A DNA stretch of 27,133 nt, taken from Moraxella lacunata (GTDB lineage: Bacteria > Pseudomonadota > Gammaproteobacteria > Pseudomonadales > Moraxellaceae). How positions within the stretch are numbered: position 1 is the first letter of the stretch; the number at the start of each line of letters is the position of its first letter. The DNA is taken from positions 1 to 27,133 of the forward strand of contig NZ_MXAN01000026.1 in NCBI RefSeq assembly GCF_002027545.1, given 5' to 3'. A program made the translations under genes and the position numbers. The notes beneath the pieces were generated by a model that saw only the letters and a program-made list of their open reading frames with translations, had not been told where the DNA came from and made no database searches. Shown here piece by piece: positions 1-9,904 of this stretch.

Positions 1-10
1 GGAGATATAC

Positions 11-69
11 AAGGTGCGTAGTACGCACCGATAAGATTTCTATTTAAAAAGGTGCGTGGGACGCACCTT
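11..69. repeat. Pair of short palindromic (REP-like) hairpins
   Basis: Two near-identical palindromes lie 21 bases apart. The first (13-29) has 8-base arms GGTGCGTA/TACGCACC around a single G. The second (51-67) has arms GGTGCGT/ACGCACC around GGG and extends by AA/TT to 49-69. They have the look of small REP-type repeats or remnants of one. The gene upstream lies outside the window, so a role as its terminator or mRNA end cannot be judged. Confidence 0.6.
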
Positions 70-387
70 ACCATACGACTGTTGTTTAAAACAAAAATTT
101 TATAATGGTCATTGGTTTTTAAAATTGCATTGGTTAAATTCAGATTTTTTAAGATAAATTTAAAGTTTATAAAATTAGAAATAAATGAATTATTTAAAAG
201 TTAATCATAATATAGGATAAGATAAATTGTTATTTATTTGACAAACCTACCATTAACCATGCCAAAATTTAAAAACCTTATTTGAATAAATATATTTTTA
301 TCAATATTAATTAACCATTTACCCGTTTTTAAAAATACCAATTTTTTAAAATCAATCTCTATTCTGCTATTTTTTTTGGAAAAAACC
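70..387. other. AT-rich intergenic leader upstream of macA
   Basis: No convincing gene is seen in these 318 bases. The DNA is strongly AT-rich with runs of A and T. A TATAAT hexamer at 101-106 could be a -10 box reading towards macA, but no good -35 box sits at the right distance, so the macAB promoter is not assigned. Confidence 0.5.
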
Positions 388-1692
388 ATGCCCACCGCCA
401 AAAAATCCAAATTTCCCCTAAAATGGCTTATCATTGCCATTATTACCATTACACTGATTGTCCTTGCCTATTATTTTTTTAAGCCCAAAGAAGCCCCACC
501 GTCTTATCTGACTGCCGATGCGGTCATGGGCGATATTGAAAATACGGTCATGGCGTCAGGCAAAGTCAAGCCCATTTACAGCGTGGACGTGGGGGCTCAG
601 GTGTCAGGACGGATTGTCAAGCTGTATGTGGACGTGGGCGATGAAGTCAAAAAAGGCGACCTAATCGCCCAAATTAACCAAGTTGAACAAAAAAACACCG
701 TCTCCAATGCAGGTGCCAATTTGCAACAAGCTGAGGCGAGCCTTGCCCAAGCCCAAGCAAACCTAGCGTCCAGTCAAGGCAATGTGGCAAGCTCAGAAGC
801 GACCTTACAAGCTCGCCTTGCTGAACTACAAAAAGCCAAACAAACCTTTGCTCGTTTGGAGAGCCTTTTAAAAATTGACGCAATCAGTCGCCAAGATTAT
901 GACGATGCCAAAAGTGCGGTAGAGATTGCCACAGCCAATGTGCAAGTGGCAAGAGCAAATGTTCACAATGCCAAAAATGACGTTGTCTCTGCCCGGGCGA
1001 ATATCCAAAGCCAACAAGCAAACATTAACAAAGCCCAAAACAATCTATCTACTGCTACTGAGGATTTGAGTTATACTACAATCGTTGCTCCGATGGATGG
1101 CACGGTCATCGCCATCACCCAAAAAGAGGGTACAACGGTAAATGCCATGCAATCCGCCCCGACCATTGTAACACTTGCCGACCTAAGTCGTGTTCGCATT
1201 AACGCCCAAATTAGCGAGGCAGACGTGGTAAACGTAAGTGCAGGTATGCCTGCTCGCTTTAACATCATTGGCAATACCGAACAGCAGTTTGACACCACGC
1301 TGGCAGGCGTAGAGCCTGCCCCTGAGAAAATCAGCACCAACAGTAATACCGATTCTGCGGTGTATTATATCGGTTATCTTGATGTGGATAATACTGAACG
1401 CAAATTTCGTATTGACATGACCGCACAGGTCAGCATTATTACCGATTCGGTCAAAAACGTGCTGACCATACCGTCATCTGCTTTAAAAGGAGATGGCAAG
1501 GAGGGTAAATATAGTGTACAAGTACTGACAAATGATGGCATCGCCAAACCCGTGGAGGTGCAAGTGGGGCTAAATAATCGTATTGATGCCGAGATTAAAT
1601 CAGGGTTAAACGTCGGTGATAAAGTCGTCATTGGTGATTCAAATAGCCAAGGTCAAGACGAACAATACCAATACAGTCCGTCCATGCGTTAG
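388..1692 (+). CDS. macA: MacA-type periplasmic adaptor of a MacAB-TolC transporter
   Basis: Membrane-fusion (HlyD-family) protein that would link the MacB ATPase/permease to a TolC-like outer-membrane channel. The 434 residues show a basic N-terminus and one membrane anchor (about 11-30), a lipoyl-like half (VGAQVSGRIVKLYVDVGD), then a long Ala/Gln/Asn-rich coiled-coil hairpin (about 95-225), the second lipoyl half (APMDGTVIAITQKEGT), beta-barrel and membrane-proximal domains. It is longer than E. coli MacA (about 371), the extra length lying mostly in the hairpin. I start at ATG 388 because GGA sits at normal spacing before it; an in-frame TTG at 376 overlaps that ribosome site and is less likely. 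macB starts 8 bases after the stop, so the two are an operon. Substrate (macrolide, lipopeptide or other) cannot be read from sequence. Confidence 0.9.
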   Translation: MPTAKKSKFPLKWLIIAIITITLIVLAYYFFKPKEAPPSYLTADAVMGDIENTVMASGKVKPIYSVDVGAQVSGRIVKLYVDVGDEVKKGDLIAQINQVEQKNTVSNAGANLQQAEASLAQAQANLASSQGNVASSEATLQARLAELQKAKQTFARLESLLKIDAISRQDYDDAKSAVEIATANVQVARANVHNAKNDVVSARANIQSQQANINKAQNNLSTATEDLSYTTIVAPMDGTVIAITQKEGTTVNAMQSAPTIVTLADLSRVRINAQISEADVVNVSAGMPARFNIIGNTEQQFDTTLAGVEPAPEKISTNSNTDSAVYYIGYLDVDNTERKFRIDMTAQVSIITDSVKNVLTIPSSALKGDGKEGKYSVQVLTNDGIAKPVEVQVGLNNRIDAEIKSGLNVGDKVVIGDSNSQGQDEQYQYSPSMR

Positions 1693-1700
1693 GGGGCATA

Positions 1701-3746
1701 ATGAAAATCCCACTCATACAAATCAAAAACCTAGTGCGTGAGTTCCCTGCTGGCGATACGACTGTCCGTGTTTTGCATGGACTTGATTTGACTTTATATC
1801 AAGGCGAAATGGTTGCTATCATCGGGCAATCAGGCTCAGGCAAATCCACGCTCATGAACATTTTGGGCTGTCTTGACAAAGCCACAAGCGGAAGCTATAC
1901 CATTTTTGGCAAATCTGTGGACGACATGGATAGTGAAGAGCTTGCCAAGCTTAGACGTGAGCATTTTGGCTTTATTTTTCAGCGTTATCACTTGCTTGGC
2001 GACATCAACGCCCTTGACAATGTTACCGTCCCTGCTGTCTATGCAGGCATGAACACCACCAAAAGGCGTGAGCGAGCCACCGAACTACTTACCCAATTAG
2101 GCTTGGGCGAGAAAACCACCAACCGCCCCAATCAGCTCTCAGGCGGTCAGCAACAGCGTGTCTCTATCGCCAGAGCCTTGATGAATGGGGGCGATATTAT
2201 CCTAGCAGACGAGCCGACAGGGGCGTTGGATAGTGGCTCTGGCAAGGAAGTCATGAACATCTTGCACCGCCTAAAAGATGACGGACACACCATTATCATG
2301 GTAACGCACGACCCGAGTTTGGCAAGCCAAGCCGAGCGAGTGATTGAGTTAAAGGACGGGCATATCATTGCTGATTATTATACTGATGACAAACTTGCTG
2401 ATACTTCTAAGTTTTCCGTTCGCCCTGAGCCATGCCTGCGGGACAAGGAAAACCGTCATGGTTCAACAAGCTCACCACGAACGGTTTTAAGCCCTATTAG
2501 CAAAAACACCTTTGACTCAAAAAACGCCCTATTTGGCGTGATAGACCGCCTAAAAGAAGCCTTTAAAATGTCTATCTATGCCATGAAAGCCCATAAAATG
2601 CGAACCCTTTTAACCATGCTTGGGATTATCATCGGTATCGCTTCTGTCGTCTCTATCGTGGGGCTAGGGCAAGGCTCACAAGCCAAAATCCTAGCCGACA
2701 TCAACGCCCTGGGCACCAACACCATTACCGTGATGAACGGCTATCCCTTTGGCGACCCCAGACGGCGGTTTGGACGAGATAATCTCACCGTGGCGGACGC
2801 CCAAGCCGTTGCCGACCAGCCCTATGCCGTGTCGGTCAGCCCCATGGTAAACAAATCGGTCAATATCCGCTACCAAAACCAAGACACGACAGGCACAGTA
2901 ACGGGCGTGGGTAAGGATTATTTGTCCGTTACAGGCGAAAAATTGGCTATGGGGCAGATGTTTGATGAAACCAGTGTCGCCACGTCCGCCCAAGATGTCA
3001 TCATCGACCAAAACGCCTATAAGACCTATTTTAACAGCGAAGGCAACCCTATCGGGCAAACCCTGCTCATCGGCAACGTCCCTGCCCGTATCGTGGGCGT
3101 GTTGTCCGAAAAAACATCGTCCTTTGCCCGCACCAGCAACTCGCCCACCGTCTATCTGCCTTATACCACCGTCATGTATCGTATGCTTGGCAAAAATACG
3201 GTTGACCGCTTTGTCGTGCTGATTGATGATGACACACCGTCCGCCATTGCCGAGACTGCCATATCCGAGCTTATCAAATCACGGCACGGCACGGACGATT
3301 TTAACATCATGAACACCGACAGCATCAAAGAAACGGTGCAATCCACCACCACCGCCATGACCATGCTTATCTCATCGATTGCGATTATCTCGCTTATCGT
3401 GGGCGGTATTGGCGTGATGAATATCATGCTTGTGTCGGTTACCGAACGCACGAGCGAGATTGGCGTGCGTATGGCAGTCGGGGCAAGGCAGTCGGATATT
3501 TTGGGACAATTTTTGATAGAAGCGGTGTTGGTGTGTATCTTGGGCGGTGTTTTGGGAATTCTGCTTGCCTTTGGTGTGGGTAGTCTTATCAATAAATTTG
3601 GGGGCGACAGCGTGGGCGTGATTTACTCACCCCTATCTATCGTGGTTGCCTTTGTCTGCTCAACGCTCATCGGCATTGTGTTTGGCTTTTTGCCTGCTCG
3701 TAATGCGTCAAGGCTTAATCCTGTGGATGCGTTGGCTCATAACTAG
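1701..3746 (+). CDS. macB: MacB ABC transporter: ATPase fused to permease
   Basis: Inner-membrane ATPase/permease of the MacAB-TolC pump. N-terminal nucleotide-binding domain: Walker A GQSGSGKST (42-50), Q-loop Gln94, signature LSGGQ (146-150), Walker B ILADEP ending at Glu171, switch His203. The permease part has a first helix near 300-325, a large periplasmic domain, and three C-terminal helices (motifs GGIGVMNIM and FGFLPARNASRLNPVDAL), the MacB/FtsX plan. The start follows a strong GGGGG ribosome site. At 681 residues it is about 33 longer than E. coli MacB (648); most of the excess is residues 238-263, which are encoded by an inserted intergenic-type repeat (see 2411-2488) in the linker between ATPase and first helix. 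All catalytic motifs are intact and the frame is open, so the gene should be functional. Confidence 0.95.
   Translation: MKIPLIQIKNLVREFPAGDTTVRVLHGLDLTLYQGEMVAIIGQSGSGKSTLMNILGCLDKATSGSYTIFGKSVDDMDSEELAKLRREHFGFIFQRYHLLGDINALDNVTVPAVYAGMNTTKRRERATELLTQLGLGEKTTNRPNQLSGGQQQRVSIARALMNGGDIILADEPTGALDSGSGKEVMNILHRLKDDGHTIIMVTHDPSLASQAERVIELKDGHIIADYYTDDKLADTSKFSVRPEPCLRDKENRHGSTSSPRTVLSPISKNTFDSKNALFGVIDRLKEAFKMSIYAMKAHKMRTLLTMLGIIIGIASVVSIVGLGQGSQAKILADINALGTNTITVMNGYPFGDPRRRFGRDNLTVADAQAVADQPYAVSVSPMVNKSVNIRYQNQDTTGTVTGVGKDYLSVTGEKLAMGQMFDETSVATSAQDVIIDQNAYKTYFNSEGNPIGQTLLIGNVPARIVGVLSEKTSSFARTSNSPTVYLPYTTVMYRMLGKNTVDRFVVLIDDDTPSAIAETAISELIKSRHGTDDFNIMNTDSIKETVQSTTTAMTMLISSIAIISLIVGGIGVMNIMLVSVTERTSEIGVRMAVGARQSDILGQFLIEAVLVCILGGVLGILLAFGVGSLINKFGGDSVGVIYSPLSIVVAFVCSTLIGIVFGFLPARNASRLNPVDALAHN
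2411..2488 (+). repeat. Palindromic repeat inserted in frame within macB
   Basis: These 78 bases are a second copy, in opposite orientation, of the intergenic repeat at 23868-23942. The right 42 bases (2447-2488) match the reverse complement of that copy at 40 positions and the left 21 bases at 20; only the short middle differs (16 against 13 bases). Shared words include CGCCCTGAGCC and CAAGCTCACCACGAACGG. Ends carry CCGTTCG/CGAACGG inverted repeats. Being 26 codons long and stop-free in this frame, it leaves macB open. Confidence 0.9.
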
Positions 3747-3772
3747 CAAGGCGGATAACAGAGATAAAAGAA

Positions 3773-3793
3773 AAGGGCGTGTGATACGCCCTT
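3773..3793 (+). terminator. Possible terminator hairpin after macB
   Basis: A perfect 8-base stem AAGGGCGT/ACGCCCTT with a GTGAT loop lies 26 bases after the macB stop. There is no U-run after it, so termination would be weak or Rho-assisted; it may instead be a small palindromic repeat. Confidence 0.4.
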
Positions 3794-3876
3794 GGTAAGT
3801 CAATCACTGATACAAAGTTAAGCACAGGGTGTGGGATTAAAGTTATTTAACATAATCCAAATATACCCATCATAAA

Positions 3877-3903
3877 ATGCCACTTTAAACATAAAAGTGG
3901 CAT
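3877..3903 (-). terminator. Terminator between macB and hemB
   Basis: A perfect 10-base stem ATGCCACTTT/AAAGTGGCAT with a 7-base loop stands between the convergent macB and hemB ends. Read on the minus strand it is followed by TTTTATGATGG, suiting the end of hemB transcripts; it could act in both directions. Confidence 0.6.
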
Positions 3904-3926
3904 AAAATCATAAAGTTAGCAAATTT

Positions 3927-4961
<1,035 letters not shown>

Positions 4962-4982
4962 TTATTAAAAGATAGCAAGATA

Positions 4983-4988
4983 ATTATA
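4983..4988 (-). promoter_or_regulatory. Candidate -10 box for hemB
   Basis: TATAAT on the minus strand in the 86-base divergent gap, giving a leader of about 40 bases. No clear -35 box is seen at 16-18 bases, so the assignment is tentative. A TTGACA (about 4953) on the plus strand may belong to the DUF4424 gene but lacks a good -10 partner. Confidence 0.35.
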
Positions 4989-5020
4989 CACCTTTTTATC
5001 AAGAGAAATCAGGATAAATC

Positions 5021-5968
5021 ATGAAACGGTTAAAATTTTCCCTGTTGGTACTGTTATTGTCAAGTATCACAGCCCATGCCAACGACAGTACAGGCTATGT
5101 GGGCGTGGGTGGGGTGGCGTACATCAAAAATCCCAATATCGCCATGAAAAGTGAAGATTTGTACATCAGTAAAGACATCATCAAAGTGGCGTATGAATTT
5201 AAAAACCTAACCAATAAAGACATTCGCCAAACGGTGCTGTTTCCCTTGCCAAAGATGAGCATTCAATACGATGGCGATTTTGCGGACACAGAGACAACGC
5301 TTAACAGCTTTAAGGTGTGGGCGAACGGCAAAGCCATTAGCCCAAAAATGCACGTGCGAGCCTTTTTATATAAAGGGCATGATGAGCAATCAGAGCTTGA
5401 TGTGACGGACGCATTTAGGCAATGCGGTTTTTCGGATAAAGAGATTTTGTCTGCATATCATCATGCCAATTATGACGAAAGTTTGTCCAATATATACGCC
5501 AAAATCCGAGCGTGCAAGCACCCAACGTTATACCGCCTTATCACCGAAAAAGACACGCATTGGAAATCGCAGGCAATCTATGAATGGACACAAACATTTA
5601 AAGCCAATGCCATTACTCGCATTAACCACAGTTATCGCCCCATGGTGGGTGGCGGTGTCTTTTTCGATGAAAGTCTAGACAGTAATTTTTGTTTGGATAA
5701 AGCCACTCGGCAAAATCTGGATAAAAAATCAGGCACGCACCCTTTGTCTTATTCGGCATTGGGCTATGTGCTAACCACGGGGGCAAACTGGGCGAAACCG
5801 ATTGAGCGATTTAAACTCACTGTCGAGCGTGATAGCGATGAGATTGTGTCGTTTTGTTGGGCAGGTAAAGGCAAAATAAAAAAGATGGGGCAGGGCAAAT
5901 TTGAAGTGATTGAAAATAATTTTGTGCCAACACAGGACATTGATGTGGCGTTTATTCGGGTTAAGTAA
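5021..5968 (+). CDS. Secreted DUF4424-family protein
   Basis: Function unknown. The 315 residues start with a classical signal peptide (MKRLKFSLLVLLLSSITAHA, cut after Ala20) and no further membrane segment, so it is periplasmic or exported. The next part (VGVGGVAYIKNPNIAMKSED, then YISKDIIKVAYEF and TVLFPLP) matches my recollection of the DUF4424 pattern: a glycine-rich start, a 'modified-then-bent' beta region and a 'PLP' turn. The middle carries W-x-Q and a NHSYRP turn also typical of the family. AGGA precedes the ATG at 5021. It stands alone, convergent with the YcnI-like gene, and a 91-bp mobile element begins 10 bases after its stop. Confidence 0.75.
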   Translation: MKRLKFSLLVLLLSSITAHANDSTGYVGVGGVAYIKNPNIAMKSEDLYISKDIIKVAYEFKNLTNKDIRQTVLFPLPKMSIQYDGDFADTETTLNSFKVWANGKAISPKMHVRAFLYKGHDEQSELDVTDAFRQCGFSDKEILSAYHHANYDESLSNIYAKIRACKHPTLYRLITEKDTHWKSQAIYEWTQTFKANAITRINHSYRPMVGGGVFFDESLDSNFCLDKATRQNLDKKSGTHPLSYSALGYVLTTGANWAKPIERFKLTVERDSDEIVSFCWAGKGKIKKMGQGKFEVIENNFVPTQDIDVAFIRVK

Positions 5969-5977
5969 CAAAATAAT

Positions 5978-6068
5978 AGACTTCTTTCCAAACCCTGATT
6001 TTTATGGATTTTTAAAAACTTCAACCCCAATACTTATAAGGGTTTATTTTTAGTTTGGAAAGAGATTT
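5978..6068. mobile_element. 91-bp miniature inverted-repeat element, copy 1
   Basis: Ends AGACTTCTTTCCAAAC and, inverted, AAATCTCTTTCCAAAC (13 of 16 alike). It is flanked by AAT at 5975-5977 and again at 6069-6071, a 3-bp target duplication. It is identical to the copy at 26878 and differs at two bases from the copy at 23967. No coding capacity. An inner stem AACCC/GGGTT (near 6024-6043) followed by T-rich DNA on both strands resembles a two-way terminator between convergent genes. Confidence 0.9.
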
Positions 6069-6072
6069 AATA

Positions 6073-6094
6073 AAAGCCACTGATGAGTGGCTTT
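6073..6094 (-). terminator. Terminator for the YcnI-like gene
   Basis: Perfect 9-base stem AAAGCCACT/AGTGGCTTT with a GATG loop, 13 bases past the gene's stop. On the minus strand it runs into TTATTAAAT, an adequate U-rich tail. Confidence 0.7.
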
Positions 6095-6107
6095 CATGGG
6101 TCTTAAT

Positions 6108-6566
6108 TTATTTTAACAGTATGGTGGGCTGATAGCCGTGAGCGTCCGCTGACCCGTCAAATGGCACGACCACGCCATCTTCATAGGTGATGTAGGCTTT
6201 GTATTTGACGGTGATGTCGCCCTTGGCGGGGTTTTTGGCGATGAATGGAAAGGATGTAAATTCACCTGCTTCCATACGCCCTGTGTAAATGACCTTATCA
6301 ATGTCGCCATTGGCTCGTTTGGTGGTGGTGTACGTCCAGTTTGGCACAGGGTGGATGAATAGGAGCTTGACATCGTCCGCCACGACAAATTCCACTTGGG
6401 TAATGGCTTTGTGGCGATTGGTGGGGACGTTTAGACGAAAGCTGTCGGATTTGCCTGACAAACTGTCCACGCCATTGGCAAAATTACGCACAGTAACATG
6501 AGCATGGGCGGTCAATGCCATGCTGAGTGTGAGCATGGCGATGGCAGTAGTTTTTAAAAAAGTCAT
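6108..6566 (-). CDS. YcnI-like DUF1775 copper-site protein, periplasmic
   Basis: The 152 residues begin with a signal peptide ending LTAHA, so the mature protein would start HVTVRN. DUF1775/YcnI proteins bind Cu(II) through the N-terminal histidine (a mono-histidine brace), and HVTV is the family's hallmark start. Other family features are FRLNVPT, a proline-rich FIHPVPNWTY turn with Trp, and a terminal immunoglobulin-like half. I choose ATG 6566 because CTTTGGGG lies just upstream and the signal peptide starts there; an upstream in-frame ATG at 6611 has neither. It follows fadH with its own promoter. No copper-export genes (copC/copD) are adjacent, so the copper role is inferred from family only. 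Confidence 0.75.
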   Translation of the reverse strand: MTFLKTTAIAMLTLSMALTAHAHVTVRNFANGVDSLSGKSDSFRLNVPTNRHKAITQVEFVVADDVKLLFIHPVPNWTYTTTKRANGDIDKVIYTGRMEAGEFTSFPFIAKNPAKGDITVKYKAYITYEDGVVVPFDGSADAHGYQPTILLK

Positions 6567-6599
6567 ATAATACCCCAAAGTTATGATGGATTTGATGAA

Positions 6600-6628
6600 A
6601 TTATATAACATTTTATTATCTTTCTCAA
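6600..6628 (-). promoter_or_regulatory. Promoter of the YcnI-like gene
   Basis: Minus-strand TTGAGA (6623-6628), 17-base spacer, TATAAT (6600-6605). It abuts the fadH stop codon, giving a leader of about 27 bases. Very close to the sigma-70 consensus. Confidence 0.7.
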
Positions 6629-8788
<2,160 letters not shown>

Positions 8789-8796
8789 CTAGGATT

Positions 8797-8805
8797 ATTG
8801 TAACA
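8797..8805 (-). promoter_or_regulatory. Candidate extended -10 promoter for fadH
   Basis: TGT-TACAAT on the minus strand about 45 bases upstream of the start codon. No good -35 box; tentative. Confidence 0.35.
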
Positions 8806-8880
8806 CAGGGCAAATCACAAGGGATAAATTTTGATGAGAAAATGACTTGGTGGTCATCTTAATATTTTGCCAATATTGGG

Positions 8881-9351
8881 TTATTTTACTGCCTTAAAAT
8901 ATAACGCCTGACCTTGGCTGTTAGAGAGCATTAGGTCGGTGGCACTGACTTTATAATGCGTGAGCGTGGGCAACAGTTGTCCTAGTATCTGCTCTAACGC
9001 CATGTCAGGGCACGCCATGCGAGTGGATGCCACCGAGCTGATGTGTAGGGTGTCATCATGGATGTCGTTGATGCCAAACATTAGGGTGTTACACCCTGCA
9101 TGCCCACTGGCTTTGGCAGGGTCGGTCAAATCAAGTGTGGCGACAGGTCTGCCTTGATAGTCCACGCCTTGCACGGCGGTCAGTCGCCACTCTTGGCTAA
9201 GATGGGTTAGATGGTGTGCGGTGTCATCTGATGACCCATGAGCGACATCTGCCGTGGCTTGGGTGGTGGAATGGGTGGCTGTGCTATCAGGCAGGGCAGA
9301 GCAGGCACTTAGCAGGGTGGCGATGATAAATAGAGAAGTTAAGCGTTTCAT
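8881..9351 (-). CDS. META-domain (HslJ-like) lipoprotein
   Basis: The 156 residues begin with a lipoprotein signal whose lipobox LSAC places the acylated residue at Cys17. After a Thr/Ser/His-rich linker comes a META domain (about 50-156): W-R-L-T start, GHAGCNTLMFGI (the family's 'G-x-x-G-C-N' turn) and STRMACP, then a hydrophobic C-terminal strand. HslJ of E. coli is an outer-membrane-associated protein linked to novobiocin resistance; exact function here is unknown. AAGG precedes the ATG. A 210-bp mobile element begins only 14 bases upstream, so the promoter is probably inside that element. Confidence 0.85.
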   Translation of the reverse strand: MKRLTSLFIIATLLSACSALPDSTATHSTTQATADVAHGSSDDTAHHLTHLSQEWRLTAVQGVDYQGRPVATLDLTDPAKASGHAGCNTLMFGINDIHDDTLHISSVASTRMACPDMALEQILGQLLPTLTHYKVSATDLMLSNSQGQALYFKAVK

Positions 9352-9364
9352 AAAAATACCTTTG

Positions 9365-9574
9365 TTAGGGCGTGTTGAACATTGATAACATTCTTATAAA
9401 ATAAGATGAAAATTTGACAATTTCAATCAATTTTTGCATGAAAAATGGCTAAATCTTGTTTTTCATCGTCAAAAACTTGTCTGATAGAATGACTATCAGC
9501 CTGCGTTTTTTCCTTGAAAAACGTGCGATTTTTCTCATTTTTCATTGCAAATACCAAAGTTCAACACGCCCTAA
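9365..9574. mobile_element. 210-bp miniature inverted-repeat element (copy A)
   Basis: Perfect 16-base inverted ends TTAGGGCGTGTTGAAC (9365-9380) and GTTCAACACGCCCTAA (9559-9574). If TA is the duplicated target, the element proper is GGGCGTG...CACGCCC. No open frame of note. A 123-base core (9431-9553) is shared without gaps, at about 83 percent identity, with 27001-27123. The core has its own imperfect inverted ends (TTTTTGCATGAAAAATG and its near-reverse) and two inner hairpins. Confidence 0.9.
9393..9420 (-). promoter_or_regulatory. Promoter of the META lipoprotein gene, inside the mobile element
   Basis: Minus-strand TTGTCA (9415-9420), 16-base spacer, TATAAG (9393-9398). Each hexamer differs by one base from consensus. 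Transcription would start near 9386, giving a 35-base leader that includes the element's end. Confidence 0.6.
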
Positions 9575-9616
9575 ATTTTATATGGCTAATTGATGATATT
9601 TTTGGATGGATTTGTG

Positions 9617-9636
9617 GGGAAAATTGCAATTTGCCC
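9617..9636. repeat. 20-base palindrome, REP-like
   Basis: GGGAAAATTGCAATTTGCCC, symmetric about TTGCAA with one mismatched pair. Same design as 13243-13262. Both lie in the spacer downstream of a gene. Confidence 0.6.
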
Positions 9637-9720
9637 TATGTAATGTCTTGATTTTTGGGTGTTATGTTCACTCCTGCACGTTAAGTTTTTAGAATTACTA
9701 CAAACACAATGATGTTTGGG

Positions 9721-9788
9721 TGTAGGGGCGTGCTGTGCATGCCTTGTGCGGTAATATCATTAAAGGGCGTGCTCAGCACACTCCTACA
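9721..9788. repeat. Inverted pair of REP-like palindromes (BIME-like)
   Basis: The first unit (9721-9746) begins TGTAGGGGCGTGCTG and folds as GGCGTGC/GCATGCC. The second unit (9762-9788), read in reverse, begins TGTAGGAGTGTGCTG and folds as GTGCT/AGCAC. The outer 15 bases match at 13. This head-to-head arrangement resembles bacterial interspersed mosaic elements. The rest of 9575-9860 shows no gene. Confidence 0.6.
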
Positions 9789-9862
9789 AACCCGTGGTAA
9801 ATATCAAGTTGGTTAGATGTATCTTTATTGAAAAATACTTATTATAATCCTTTAAAAAACAA

Positions 9863-9889
9863 AAAACCCAAAGCAAGCGTTTGGGTTTT
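9863..9889 (-). terminator. Terminator of the SlyD-like gene
   Basis: Perfect 10-base stem AAAACCCAAA/TTTGGGTTTT with a 7-base loop, 15 bases after the stop; the minus-strand tail is TTGTTTTTT. Strong intrinsic terminator. Confidence 0.85.
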
Positions 9890-9904
9890 GTAAGCGATGA
9901 GTAA

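Noticed and set aside
376..387. TTG start codon for macA, adding four residues.
   Set aside because: The TTG overlaps the only good ribosome site (GGA at 378-380), which is correctly spaced for the ATG at 388.
2691..3592. Minus-strand open frames across macB.
   Set aside because: Shadows of macB codon bias; no family motifs.
6567..6611. Upstream ATG for the YcnI-like protein.
   Set aside because: It would put 15 unrelated residues before the signal peptide and lies at the predicted transcription start; the ATG at 6566 has a strong ribosome site.
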